In this document: piece by piece, positions 27,501-36,378 of the stretch
Position numbering within the stretch: the first letter of the stretch is position 1
Layout of the letters: every line of letters starts with the position of its first letter
Origin: Pandoraea captiosa
GTDB taxonomy: Bacteria > Pseudomonadota > Gammaproteobacteria > Burkholderiales > Burkholderiaceae
DNA: 64,000 bases
Direction of reading: 5' to 3'
Assembly: GCF_902459775.1 (NCBI RefSeq)
Contig: NZ_CABPSQ010000006.1
Span: 62,001 to 126,000 of the forward strand
Position numbers and translations under genes: made by a program
Notes under the pieces: model-generated
Databases searched by the model: none
Told to the model about the DNA's origin: nothing
What the model saw: the letters and a program-made list of their open reading frames with translations, nothing else

Positions 27501-27576
27501 GCTTACAACATCAAAAATAGAGCGCCGTAGCGCCCTTCCTGCTGACTGCGTCGCCGCAACGACCGGATCAGTCGTC

Positions 27577-28164
27577 TCAGTGAGTCGCACGCAAGCAGCC
27601 GATGGCCACCTGCGAAATTGCCTGAAACGCTTCGGCATTCCCCTGGGCACGTGCCGTGAGCATGGCGCCGTGCACCGTGGACATGAACGTTTGCGCTTCG
27701 ACCTGCGCGCTGCCGCGCAGCGTGAACTGACCTTGTGCGGCCCCTGTCTCGAGAACGCGTGCAATCCACCCTGCCAGATCACCGAAATAGCCTCGGACTT
27801 CGTCCGCGATTTCCTGCGGGATCATGGGCAGTTCGGCGGCGAGCATCGCGCAGATGCACACCGGCATCGTGCCGTCGCGAATGCAGTCCGCCCAGTAATT
27901 CGTGTAAGCCGCCAGACGCGCCGTCGGATCCGGCACGTGGCCGTCGAGTGCGGCAAGCCCCTCCCTCGCCTGCTCGCGATGGCGCCGGACCACCGTCAAC
28001 ACGAGATCCGCCTTGCTCGGGAAATGATGATGAATGCTGGCCTTGCCAATGTTCACACGCGCAGAAAGGTCGGCGTAGCTGAACCCGTGATAACCGCCCG
28101 CTGCCAGCAGTTGCTTGGTGTGCTCGGCAATTTCAGTGGCTCTGGGAGACAGCTCGACGGTCAT
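27577..28164 (-). CDS. TetR-family repressor (AcrR-like)
   Basis: A 195-residue regulator. The HTH covers residues 10-55 (FSYADLSARVNIGKASIHHHFPSKADL). The C-terminal domain has the Cys-containing segment CICAMLAAELPMIP seen in TetR_C_11-type proteins. A longer frame is open upstream, but MTVELS fits the family length. CTAG-centred palindromes flank the gene at 27483 and 28251, pointing to autoregulation plus repression of the downstream membrane protein. Confidence 0.9.
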   Translation of the reverse strand: MTVELSPRATEIAEHTKQLLAAGGYHGFSYADLSARVNIGKASIHHHFPSKADLVLTVVRRHREQAREGLAALDGHVPDPTARLAAYTNYWADCIRDGTMPVCICAMLAAELPMIPQEIADEVRGYFGDLAGWIARVLETGAAQGQFTLRGSAQVEAQTFMSTVHGAMLTARAQGNAEAFQAISQVAIGCLRATH

Positions 28165-28250
28165 GATCCTGCGCTCGGTAGGTTCGGAGGTACATCGATC
28201 CTGGGGGCGCGCCCAATACCGTGGGAGCCGACCGATGCGTTCAATGGCAG

Positions 28251-28270
28251 CCAATCTACTAGTTGGTTGG
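28251..28270. promoter_or_regulatory. Imperfect copy of the TetR palindrome, operator 2
   Basis: The right arm CTAGTTGGTTGG is identical to operator 1 and the left arm CCAATCTACTAG differs at two positions. It lies about 87 nt before the tetR start, as expected for autoregulation. Confidence 0.65.
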
Positions 28271-28390
28271 TTTCGTGTCAAGCCGTCGGACAGGTGACGA
28301 TGACGCCAGGCACCCTCGTGGACGCACAAGCCAGAGGCTGGCCCCAATCCAGGCGGGATGCGGGCAATGCTGCCCGCCCCCTTTGCGCTA

Positions 28391-29146
28391 TCAGATGCCC
28401 TGTCCGCCGGACACTTCGATGCGCTGCGCGTTGACCCAGCGGTTGTCTTCCGAGAGCAAACTCGAAATCATCGGACCGACGTCGTCAGCCACACCGACGC
28501 GGCCCAATGCCGTCATCTCGGCGAAAAACCGATTGAACGCCGGCGTGTCGCGCACCGCACCGCCGAAGAAGTCGGTTTCGATGGCGCCCGGCGCCACCAC
28601 GTTGACGGCGATGTTGCGCCGCCCCAGTTCCTTCGCCATGTAGACAGTGAGCACCTCGACAGCGCCTTTGACGGCTGCGTATGCGGACCAACCTTCGGCG
28701 CTCACTCGGGTGAGGCCAGTCGAGAGGTTGACGATCCGGCCACCGTCGGCCATCAGCGGCAACAACTGTTGTGTGAGAAAAAATACCCCCTTGAAATGGA
28801 CGTCGACCAGCTTGTCGAAGGCCTGCACCGTCATCTCGGCAAGCGGCGCGACCTCGCCATGACCGGCATTGTTGACGAGGTGATCGAACGTGTCGCGCCC
28901 CCAGGTGGCGCGAAGCCCGGACTTGAGTCGCGCGGCAAAGTCGGCGAACGTGGCGACGTCGCCCACGTCGAGCGGCAACGCAAGCGCCTTGCCGCCCAAC
29001 GCCTCGATCTCGGCCACGACTGCCTGCGCTTCCGCTTCCCGGCGCTGGTATGTCACGACGACATCGCCGCCGCGTCGGGCAATCGACAGTGCGGTATTAC
29101 GGCCCAGACCGCGACTGGCACCGGTGACGAGAGAAATCTTGCGCAT
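28391..29146 (-). CDS. Short-chain dehydrogenase/reductase
   Basis: A 251-residue classical SDR: TGASRGLG at residues 8-15, NNAG at 92-95, catalytic Tyr156 and Lys160 (YAAVK). AAGGAG lies just before ATG 29146. It diverges from the AraC gene at 29336, which may control it. Substrate unknown. Confidence 0.9.
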   Translation of the reverse strand: MRKISLVTGASRGLGRNTALSIARRGGDVVVTYQRREAEAQAVVAEIEALGGKALALPLDVGDVATFADFAARLKSGLRATWGRDTFDHLVNNAGHGEVAPLAEMTVQAFDKLVDVHFKGVFFLTQQLLPLMADGGRIVNLSTGLTRVSAEGWSAYAAVKGAVEVLTVYMAKELGRRNIAVNVVAPGAIETDFFGGAVRDTPAFNRFFAEMTALGRVGVADDVGPMISSLLSEDNRWVNAQRIEVSGGQGI

Positions 29147-29335
29147 GGCGAACTCCTTGAGTGATGGAAATGGAGATGCCGATTCTGCGGCGGCCCGTCG
29201 CCGGAACCTTTGCCTGATTCGCTCTGTCCTTGGCCTTTTTCTCCGAAGTTGCGTCACGCGCCGTCGAATCTCGTTACGATGCTGCCTGTGCCGATACGAT
29301 GACGCGATGGCGGCCAGGCACAAGGGACGAGAGAC

Positions 29336-30244
29336 ATGAACGACACATTGCGCGACGCGGTGCGCAGATACACCGAGACCTATGCAGACCCGGCAGGCGT
29401 GGCACGTGCGCCGATCCGCGGCCTGAGCCTCATTCGGGCAACGCGCCCGAGCGGCATCGACTACGCGATCTCCCGGCCGGTGGCGTGCCTCGTATTGCAG
29501 GGCGTCAAGCGCGTGTCCATGGGCGCGCAGAATTTCACGTTCACCGCAGGCGACTCTTTGCTCATTACGTCGGATGTGCCCACAGTCAGCCAGGTGACGC
29601 AGGCAAGCGCTACCGAACCGTACCTGTCGCTGATTTTCGATCTCGATCTGGCGACCATCGCAGAACTTGCCATCGAGATGAAGCTCGCGCCAACGCCCCA
29701 CGGCGCGCCGATCGCGAACGAGCCGTCCGACGAAGAAGTGGCAGACGCTGCCCTTCGATTGATGCGCCTGATCGAGCGCCCCGCTGCCCTGCCCGTGCTT
29801 CAGACACAGGCACTGCGCGAAATGCACTACTGGTTGCTGGTCGGCAAACATGGGCCCGTGATCCGACAACTCGGCTGGCCCGAGAGCCACGCGCAGCGCA
29901 TCTCCCGGGCCGTTGCCATGCTTCGTGCAGATTTCGCCCGACCGCTGCCGATGGAGCGTCTGGCCGACGCCGCCGGGATGAGTCTTTCGTCGTTCTACAA
30001 GCGGTTTCGTCTGGCGACGTCGCTGTCGCCACTGCAATTCCAAAAGCAGCTACGCCTGATCGAAGCGCGTCGCCTGATGCTCTCCGAAGCCATGTCGGCG
30101 AGCAGCGCGGCCTTCGCGGTGGGCTATGAAAGCGTTCAGCAATTCAGCCGCGAATGCCGACGGATGTTCGGACTGCCGCCCGCGCAGGATGCCGACGCGA
30201 CGCGCGGTGCCGACGAGCACGCCACATCGGTGTCGACGTCCTGA
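29336..30244 (+). CDS. AraC-family transcriptional regulator
   Basis: A 302-residue regulator with an AraC_N cupin-like sensor domain (residues 15-165; SRPVACLVLQGVKRV, LLITSDVPTVSQ) and a C-terminal double HTH (MERLADAAGMSLSSFYKRFR and AFAVGYESVQQFSRECRRMFG). It is divergent to the SDR gene; the 189-nt gap probably holds shared control elements. Confidence 0.9.
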   Translation: MNDTLRDAVRRYTETYADPAGVARAPIRGLSLIRATRPSGIDYAISRPVACLVLQGVKRVSMGAQNFTFTAGDSLLITSDVPTVSQVTQASATEPYLSLIFDLDLATIAELAIEMKLAPTPHGAPIANEPSDEEVADAALRLMRLIERPAALPVLQTQALREMHYWLLVGKHGPVIRQLGWPESHAQRISRAVAMLRADFARPLPMERLADAAGMSLSSFYKRFRLATSLSPLQFQKQLRLIEARRLMLSEAMSASSAAFAVGYESVQQFSRECRRMFGLPPAQDADATRGADEHATSVSTS

Positions 30245-30335
30245 CGGATGGGTGCACGGTAATGGCGATCTCGCGCAGCGCGTGCGCGCCGACTGTCCGG
30301 CTCCAATCCAACCGGAATCCGGCCCGAATGCGACG

Positions 30336-31397
30336 CTAAATGTCGCGCAGCCATTGCCGCAGCGTCTCGAGAGAGGACGTTTGCGTGAGCGCCAACATCA
30401 GAAAAATTCGCAACTTCTGAGGCGCAAGGTCGCCACCTGCCAGAATGCCGTCGGCACGCAAAAAGGCCTGCTCGGGCACCATGGGGCGCGCCGCACGCGT
30501 CGACTGCACCACGACCACCCCGTTGCGCGCGGCTTCTGCCAGTGCGGCCGCCTGTCCACCCGCGGGCCGGCCCGGGGCCAATCCGGCGCAAACGATGGCT
30601 CGGCACCCTGCATCCACGCAAGCGCGTACGAGCGCGCCATCAGCGCCCGCATACGACAGTACGATGTCCACGCGAGGCAATGCCTGCCCGGTGAGCCGTT
30701 CGTCAGTCGGCAGCACGCGCGGCCGCCGCGGCGCTCGCGCAATATGGACCTCGCCATTCGCATCGACTCGACCGAGCGGCCCGAACGGTGGCGCTTCGAA
30801 AGCCGACAGATCAAAGCTCGACGCCTTCGTGACATCCCGCGCGTCGTACACCCACCCATCCATGACGACCAGCACGCCCAGTCCACGCGCCGCCGGGCAT
30901 TTCGCGACGGCCAGCGCCGCACGCAGGTTGGCAGGGGCGTCGCTGCCCGCGGTGTTGGCCGGACGCTGCGCCCCCGTCAATACGACGGGAATATCCAGAT
31001 CGAGCGCCAACGACAGAAACCACGCCGTCTCCTCCATCGTGGCCGTGCCATGCGTCACGACGATGCCGTCCAACGCGGGGTGCATGTCGACCGTCTCCCG
31101 TACGAGACGAGCCAACGCCGTCCAGTCGTCCGCGGAAATAGCAGTGCTTCCGATGGCACGGAAAGGCACGGGCACAAGCTCCACGCCTTCCGAGACGCTG
31201 CCGAGATCGCGCAAGTCCTCCAGCACCTGTGCAATCGGGTGAACGACGCCGCTCTCGCCGTATTCGATCCAATCGAAACGGTGGCGCGCATGCATGGCGA
31301 ACGTCCCACCGGTGCCGATCACGGCCACTCGCTTCAATCGCTCCTGCGGCGCCTGCGACGCCTGCAAGTCTCGCTCCCGCACTCCCGTTTCGCTCAT
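30336..31397 (-). CDS. Asparaginase-fold amidohydrolase with altered catalytic motif
   Basis: A 353-residue type I/II asparaginase homologue. The first catalytic Thr is in GTGGTF. The second motif, normally THGTDTMEE, reads THGTATMEE: the Asp (Asp90 in the E. coli type II enzyme) is Ala. The conserved Lys region (AVAKCPAARG) and the C-terminal PQKLRIFLMLALTQT are present. It overlaps the Rieske ferredoxin gene by 4 nt and is the last gene of the oxygenase operon. Loss of that Asp and its location suggest a different amide substrate than asparagine, perhaps a ring-cleavage amide. Reduced or absent activity is the alternative. Confidence 0.82.
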   Translation of the reverse strand: MSETGVRERDLQASQAPQERLKRVAVIGTGGTFAMHARHRFDWIEYGESGVVHPIAQVLEDLRDLGSVSEGVELVPVPFRAIGSTAISADDWTALARLVRETVDMHPALDGIVVTHGTATMEETAWFLSLALDLDIPVVLTGAQRPANTAGSDAPANLRAALAVAKCPAARGLGVLVVMDGWVYDARDVTKASSFDLSAFEAPPFGPLGRVDANGEVHIARAPRRPRVLPTDERLTGQALPRVDIVLSYAGADGALVRACVDAGCRAIVCAGLAPGRPAGGQAAALAEAARNGVVVVQSTRAARPMVPEQAFLRADGILAGGDLAPQKLRIFLMLALTQTSSLETLRQWLRDI

Positions 31398-31777
31398 GCG
31401 TCGTCTCCTGCCATTGCCACGAAGACGTCGCCCGCCTCGACCTTGACGGCATAGCATCGCGCGCCGCGCGTGACAGGCGAACACAGCGCGCGCCCATCGC
31501 GAACATCGAATGCCCCGGCGTGTAGCGGACACTCGATCTCGTGGCCGTCGATTTCCCCGTCGGACAGCAGGGCATTGCCATGCGTGCAAACGTCGTCGAG
31601 CGCGTAGACGTTGCCGTCCACGTCGAAAATGCCGATCTTGCGTCCGTGCAGCGTTGCCCCATGGCAAGGGCTGTCGGCGAACAGTTCGGCGCGAGCGCCG
31701 GCGCGCACCCACTGAATCGCCACCTCGCGCTGCGCGCCGGCCGGTGCGGCAACCGGTGGATTTTCGGTTTCAGTCAT
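31394..31777 (-). CDS. Rieske-type ferredoxin of a ring-hydroxylating oxygenase
   Basis: A 127-residue ferredoxin with C64-x-H66 (CTHG) and C83-x2-H86 (CPLHAGAF) ligands for a [2Fe-2S] cluster. AGG lies 9 nt before ATG 31777; an earlier ATG at 31786 overlaps that ribosome site. It should pass electrons from the reductase at 32312 to the alpha subunit at 34825. It overlaps both neighbours by a few bases. Confidence 0.9.
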   Translation of the reverse strand: MTETENPPVAAPAGAQREVAIQWVRAGARAELFADSPCHGATLHGRKIGIFDVDGNVYALDDVCTHGNALLSDGEIDGHEIECPLHAGAFDVRDGRALCSPVTRGARCYAVKVEAGDVFVAMAGDDA

Positions 31778-32315
31778 GTCTGTCATCCTTTGGTACCAAC
31801 TGATCGAACGTGCGCGCCAGTGTGCCGGCGACGCCATGTAACGGGGCCATATGCACTTCGTCGAACCGCATGTATGAGCACAACCACACCCCGGCGGCGT
31901 CACGACGGTATGCCTCGTTGGTCAGTGCACACAGCAGGACCGCCTCGCCGTTGTCCTCGCGCAGTGCGATCTGCCATAAGCGCCACGTTGCGCTGGCCTG
32001 ATCGCCGTCCACGTCCACGTCGATGCACGGACTGCCGTAGTAATGCATGGCAAAGCGCCATGGCGACTTCATGAACCACTGCCTGAGCGCCTCGCGCCCA
32101 TGGCGTGAGTCACCGAAGTCACCGCCACCGTCCCACACAGCGTCCGCCGTAAAGCATTCCGACTGCGCGCGTGCAATGCGCGCCATCTCGGCGTCGCCGA
32201 CCCGCGTGTAATCCGGTCGGTACTTGGCGTCTGCAAACGCGGCGTAGCGCGCTTTGAGGGCCCGGATCGCCTCGATTGATTCGAGCACCGATACGCGCGC
32301 TTCGAGCGTCGTCAT
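31770..32315 (-). CDS. NTF2/SnoaL-like protein, probable oxygenase beta subunit
   Basis: A 181-residue cone-fold protein: long N-terminal helix (ESIEAIRALKARYAAFAD), acidic FTADAVWDGGGDFG and a C-terminal sheet. Ring-hydroxylating oxygenase beta subunits have this fold and size, and the gene sits between reductase and ferredoxin in the operon. A stand-alone NTF2-type dehydratase or isomerase is the alternative. It overlaps the reductase stop by 4 nt. Confidence 0.75.
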   Translation of the reverse strand: MTTLEARVSVLESIEAIRALKARYAAFADAKYRPDYTRVGDAEMARIARAQSECFTADAVWDGGGDFGDSRHGREALRQWFMKSPWRFAMHYYGSPCIDVDVDGDQASATWRLWQIALREDNGEAVLLCALTNEAYRRDAAGVWLCSYMRFDEVHMAPLHGVAGTLARTFDQLVPKDDRHD

Positions 32316-33565
32316 ACGGACTCCTGTGCCAGTGACTTGAGGCTGACCGACCTGTCGCGAAGCCGTGCGACATCCAAGGTCGCCTGCGCATCCACCAACC
32401 GCTCCAGATAGCGGCGGTCGCGGCCGCAATCGATGAGCGCGCCGCCGGCGAGCCGGCCTTCGCGCAGGAAAAATGTCACAGTCGGTACGTGCGCATCGCT
32501 CTCCCGGATGACCCACTCGTCGCCCGGCGCCGGATGCCCGACAACCTGAATGTTGTGCCCCCATTGATCGGTCCACATCCATGGTGTCTCGACATAAGGG
32601 TCGCGCCGTCCCAGGAGAAATTCGGCGACGGCGCGCGCCTGGTTCTCGGCATTGCGCCAGGTTTCCTGACGGATCGCGGCGCCATATCGGGGGTGCGGCG
32701 TGAGCGCCACGTCGCCCGCAGCAAAACACCATGGTGCGACGGGACTGCTGCAACGCTCGTCGACGAGCACGCCATCGCGGGTCCCGATACCGCTGTCGAG
32801 CAGAAAGTCCACCGAGCAGTCGATGCCGATGGCGCACAGCACGACGTCTGCCTGATATTCGGCAGGCTCACCGGTGGGCATCGTCGTCGCGACGCACCAA
32901 GGCCATTGCGCGGACGGATCGTGCGAGATTCCCGTTACCTGAACGTTCGTGAAGATGCGAACCCCGTTGGCCGCGTGCACCCCGGCGAGCCAGCGGGCGA
33001 CCGGCGCGGGCAGGCACCGCCCGAGGATCCCGGCGCCGGCTTCGAGCACCGTCACCTTCACCCCCATCGACGCAGCGCTCGCCGCACATTCCATGCCGAT
33101 GACGCCGGCCCCCACGATCACCGCGCGCCGAGCGCCTTTCAAGGCTTCGCGCAAGCGCTCACTGTCTTCCAGTGTGCGCAGTGTGTGGATGCCGGGGGTA
33201 TCGCCGCCCGGCACGCGCGCTCGCCGGGCACGCCCGCCGGTCGCGACGACCAGGCGATCGAACGGCAACGCGGTGCCGTCGTCGAGCGTCAACGTGCGAC
33301 GCGCCGCATCGAGCCCGCTTGCCCGCGCGCGCACCCGTCGCACGTTGGACGCGGCCCAGAACGTCTGCGGCGCGATCGCGAGGGAGGCCGCATCGGCCTG
33401 CCCCAGCAGAAACTCCTTCGACAGCGCAGGACGCTCGTACGGATCGCCCGGTTCATCCCCCACCATCGTGATGGCATGCGGATAGCCGCTCTCGCGCAAA
33501 TGCTGTGCGACACGGCCACCCGCGTGTCCGGCACCGACGATGACGATGTGCTCGGCCGCCGTCAT
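32312..33565 (-). CDS. Ferredoxin--NAD(P)+ reductase, BphA4-like
   Basis: A 417-residue FAD/NAD(P)H oxidoreductase of the pyridine nucleotide-disulphide family. It shows the FAD motif VGAGHAGGRVAQHLR, the NAD motif VGAGVIGMECAASAA and the second FAD motif CFAAGDVALTPHPRYG. The C-terminal domain resembles BphA4/AndAa reductases. ATG 33565 overlaps the cupin gene by 4 nt. It supplies electrons to the Rieske ferredoxin. Confidence 0.92.
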   Translation of the reverse strand: MTAAEHIVIVGAGHAGGRVAQHLRESGYPHAITMVGDEPGDPYERPALSKEFLLGQADAASLAIAPQTFWAASNVRRVRARASGLDAARRTLTLDDGTALPFDRLVVATGGRARRARVPGGDTPGIHTLRTLEDSERLREALKGARRAVIVGAGVIGMECAASAASMGVKVTVLEAGAGILGRCLPAPVARWLAGVHAANGVRIFTNVQVTGISHDPSAQWPWCVATTMPTGEPAEYQADVVLCAIGIDCSVDFLLDSGIGTRDGVLVDERCSSPVAPWCFAAGDVALTPHPRYGAAIRQETWRNAENQARAVAEFLLGRRDPYVETPWMWTDQWGHNIQVVGHPAPGDEWVIRESDAHVPTVTFFLREGRLAGGALIDCGRDRRYLERLVDAQATLDVARLRDRSVSLKSLAQESV

Positions 33566-33963
33566 GACCGCGCTCCCTCGCTCGCGGCATCCGCCACGTC
33601 GTGCCCCGTCGCCCCGAGCGCGGACCGGTTGACGACACGGTACAAAGTCCCGCGCGACGTCTCGCAAGTCCATCGACGCGCCTCGCCCGGCGGGATGATG
33701 ATGCCCTCTGCTCTCGAGAGTCGATAACGTTCGTCGGCTGCTTCGATGGTGAACTCGCCATCGACCACCGCCGCCACTTCCTCTCCGGTCGTTCCCGCGT
33801 CTCGCCAAAGTTGCTCACCCTGGCGCATGACGCGAATCTCGATGTCCAGAGATTCGCCGCTCGCGCGGCTCGCCGGTGTGTCGACCGGATTCGGCACGCG
33901 CTCGCAATGCGGGTCATCGCGGCGACGGTCGTCAGGGGTCGACAGACGCATGTTTTCGCTCAT
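33562..33963 (-). CDS. Cupin-fold protein
   Basis: A 133-residue small cupin. The core is around VVDGEFTIEAADERYRLSRAEGIIIPPGEARRW; the second motif (GIIIPPGEARRW) is recognisable but the metal-binding histidines of motif 1 are absent. It is translationally coupled to both neighbours through 4-nt overlaps. The role is unknown; a sensor or auxiliary function in the oxygenase pathway is possible. Confidence 0.75.
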   Translation of the reverse strand: MSENMRLSTPDDRRRDDPHCERVPNPVDTPASRASGESLDIEIRVMRQGEQLWRDAGTTGEEVAAVVDGEFTIEAADERYRLSRAEGIIIPPGEARRWTCETSRGTLYRVVNRSALGATGHDVADAASEGARS

Positions 33964-34376
33964 TTCTCACCCCCACGGCTGGCCAACGGATAGTACGGGA
34001 CGGTGTCCTCCGCGCCGTACTCCTTGCGCGGCGGCGTGACCACGTTCAGGCGCAGGCTGATGCCCGCAGGCGCGAAGCGATTGCGTCCGTAGTGACGCAT
34101 GCCCGGAGGAATCAGCAGGGCATCGCCCTGATTCATCACGAACGCCGCATCTCCCTCGGCCCCTTCGCCTTCGTATACCGTGCAGCTCCCGCTGACCTGC
34201 AATGACGCCTCTTCGCCGTGATCGTGCGACTTCGCCGGCAGATCGGCGCCCGCGCGGGCAACGAACTTCACCACCGCGACACTCACCGACTCGCCAAACA
34301 GGTGCTTCATGTAAAGGCCATCGTGGACAACTTCCTTGAGGTTGTCGTCAATGGCGAACACGCGACATTTCGGCAT
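33960..34376 (-). CDS. Cupin-domain protein with intact metal motif
   Basis: A 138-residue cupin. Motif 1 is SHDHGEEASLQVSGSCTVYE (His, His and Glu present), and motif 2 is GDALLIPPGMRHYGRNRF with the third His. CGGAG lies 9 nt before ATG 34376. Its neighbour at 33562 is a degenerate cupin, so the two may form a hetero-oligomer or have arisen by duplication. An isomerase, dioxygenase or sensor role in the oxygenase operon is possible. Confidence 0.8.
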   Translation of the reverse strand: MPKCRVFAIDDNLKEVVHDGLYMKHLFGESVSVAVVKFVARAGADLPAKSHDHGEEASLQVSGSCTVYEGEGAEGDAAFVMNQGDALLIPPGMRHYGRNRFAPAGISLRLNVVTPPRKEYGAEDTVPYYPLASRGGEK

Positions 34377-34419
34377 GTTGCTAACTCCGTTTGCATTCAT
34401 CCTGCATTTCTTGCCCGGC

Positions 34420-34806
34420 TTAAAAGCGCGGCGAAAGCACAAAGTGGTCATCCGCATGAAAGCGTCGCGGGTCGAAGCCATCGATAACGGCCTGCTGCCC
34501 GTAGAACTCCACGGCGGGAGCCACTTCGGCCAGGCTGAGCGTCATGTTCATGAGCGCCTTTGCCGGGGGCGGAAGATTCGCGAGATCGAATTCATCGAGG
34601 TAGGCAAAAATCGCATCGAGCGACGCCAACATGACCTCGACGAAGCTGCGGATTTCCTCCATCGATGTGGCGTGACGCTTGATGTTGCGCGCAGTCTCGG
34701 TATCGAGACTCCATGCGGCGTAGGGCCTCAGGTGAGAGAAAGCCTCGGGAAATTCGGCCGGACGATGGGCGCCGAGCGCCGAAACATCGATGACTTGTTC
34801 TTGCAT
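34420..34806 (-). CDS. Unknown protein encoded beside the oxygenase alpha subunit
   Basis: A 128-residue, mostly helical protein that I do not recognise. It has a helical core (MEEIRSFVEVMLASLDAIFA, LANLPPPAKALMNMTLSLAE) and a C-terminal GFDPRRFHADDHF. It starts 18 nt after the alpha-subunit stop in the same operon. It is too short for a conventional beta subunit and lacks Cys/His metal motifs. A small regulatory or stabilising subunit of the oxygenase is possible. Confidence 0.75.
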   Translation of the reverse strand: MQEQVIDVSALGAHRPAEFPEAFSHLRPYAAWSLDTETARNIKRHATSMEEIRSFVEVMLASLDAIFAYLDEFDLANLPPPAKALMNMTLSLAEVAPAVEFYGQQAVIDGFDPRRFHADDHFVLSPRF

Positions 34807-34824
34807 GGTGGCTATCTCCGAAGT

Positions 34825-36111
34825 TCAGACGGATTGGGCGGCATTGACCAGACGATCGACCACGTGCGCGCCATGGCGCACGAGCACCTCGCCGTCCTGC
34901 AGCACCATGTGTTGCTTGGCGCCGGTCTGCGCTGCAAGTTGCGTGCGCTCGACGGTGCTCATGTCTTCGAGCAACACGTCACGCAGCGCCACTTTCATGT
35001 ACTCCTGGAAGAAGCGGCCTCCGGCCGTCGTCATCTCCGGGTAGTACACACGCCCTTCGAACAGCGTCTTGTTATGAGCGATGGGCCGGAAGTTGTAGGC
35101 CTGGCAGTAGTTCGGACGCAGCGACAGGTAGAAGTCAGGGAAAACGACGTTGATGTCGAACAACCAATTGGGATGCTTGGTCCAGTTCACGCCTTCGGGC
35201 AAGGCGTCGAGCGGAAATTCGTGACGCGCGCTACCCATGCCGGCGCGCAGCGCAGCCGCCGCGATCGGACGCGCCCCCGCAGATTCGGCAAGCGCCTCCT
35301 GCGCTGCGGCGCCACCCGAGGTCACGGCCTTCGGGTTCCCGTAGACCGATTTCTGATTGCCGGCCAGCGACAGCCGGCGGTGCAGATCGCCGCATACGAC
35401 GTCGAGCGGTCGCATACTGCCGCCTTCGCTCTTGTCGATAGCGTCCGCAATCGAATTGCCGTGAATGTAGGCCACGTGGTACGCCTCCTGGAAAGCGTCG
35501 AGCGCCAACTTCCAGTTGCAGTTCACCACACTGGTCCACGCAAAACCGCAGGTGAGCTTGTCGAACGGATAACCCTCGACGTCGCCATACACGGGGCGCA
35601 TGAACTCCGCCAGCGTCTGGGCCGGATTCGGGTCCATGTTGACGAAGATGAAGCCTTCCCAGACATCGCAGGACACTTGCGTGAGCCCATAGTCGGCTTT
35701 GTCCAGGTCGAAGAAGCACGATTCGTCCGGCACGCCAGTGAGCTTGCCGTCGAGGTCATACGCCCAGCCGTGGAACTTGCAGAAGAACTTGCGCGTGTTG
35801 CCACACTTCTCGTACACGACCTGATTCAGCCGGTGCGCACAGACGTTGTGCATCGCACGAATCTGTCCGGCCTTGTTGCGCACCACGATGATTTCGGTAT
35901 CGCAAGCCGCCAGTTCCTTGACGAAATAGTCTCCCGCCTTCGGAATCTCCTCCACGCGACCGACCTGGAGCCAGGTCTTCTTGAAGATATGTACCTTCTC
36001 GCGCTCGTAGTACTCGGGCGAAACATACGGCTCGACCGAAACAGGCCCCCGCCCCAACTCCGGATAGCGGTCGGTAAGAAATGCCGCGCTAGGCTCGACT
36101 GCAGATTTCAT
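34825..36111 (-). CDS. Aromatic ring-hydroxylating oxygenase alpha subunit
   Basis: A 428-residue Rieske non-heme iron oxygenase. The Rieske ligands are C91, H93, C111 and H114 (CAHRLNQ, CKFHGW). The mononuclear iron site has H212 and H217 in EAYHVAYIH. GAGGAG precedes ATG 36111. It is the first gene of an eight-gene operon containing ferredoxin and reductase. A 22-bp motif shared with the MFS promoter lies upstream at 36158. The substrate is an unidentified aromatic or heteroaromatic acid. Confidence 0.93.
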   Translation of the reverse strand: MKSAVEPSAAFLTDRYPELGRGPVSVEPYVSPEYYEREKVHIFKKTWLQVGRVEEIPKAGDYFVKELAACDTEIIVVRNKAGQIRAMHNVCAHRLNQVVYEKCGNTRKFFCKFHGWAYDLDGKLTGVPDESCFFDLDKADYGLTQVSCDVWEGFIFVNMDPNPAQTLAEFMRPVYGDVEGYPFDKLTCGFAWTSVVNCNWKLALDAFQEAYHVAYIHGNSIADAIDKSEGGSMRPLDVVCGDLHRRLSLAGNQKSVYGNPKAVTSGGAAAQEALAESAGARPIAAAALRAGMGSARHEFPLDALPEGVNWTKHPNWLFDINVVFPDFYLSLRPNYCQAYNFRPIAHNKTLFEGRVYYPEMTTAGGRFFQEYMKVALRDVLLEDMSTVERTQLAAQTGAKQHMVLQDGEVLVRHGAHVVDRLVNAAQSV

Positions 36112-36150
36112 CGCCTTGATCTCCTCAAACGCGGCACGCTGCCGCTGACA

Positions 36151-36181
36151 CATCAAAATTAAATGTCATTATTTTTTGATG
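36151..36181. promoter_or_regulatory. Quasi-palindromic putative TetR operator upstream of the oxygenase operon
   Basis: CATCAAAA at 36151-36158 and TTTTGATG at 36174-36181 are perfect arms, and 12 of 15 positions are symmetric overall. The core from 36158 to 36179 (starting ATTAAATGTCATTATTT) matches 37232-37253 at 19 of 22 positions. A TetR gene starts about 200 nt away. Confidence 0.65.
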
Positions 36182-36378
36182 GAAATTTGTTGTCAAGGCG
36201 TTTTGATCCGGAAGTGCGATTTACTCGGGAAAACCCCATGACTACGGGCGCCAAGCGAGCTCATGCAGCACCCGGCGGCCCCTTTGGTAGAATATTGAAT
36301 ACAATCCGCCGTTGACTCGAACAACGGTTTCAGGAAACCCAGCGCGCCCACGGGCGCGCGATTGCTCACGGGGTACGC

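Noticed and set aside
34336-36162. 608-codon plus-strand frame opposite the oxygenase alpha subunit
   Set aside because: The minus strand carries the Rieske and iron-site ligands; the plus frame is its shadow.
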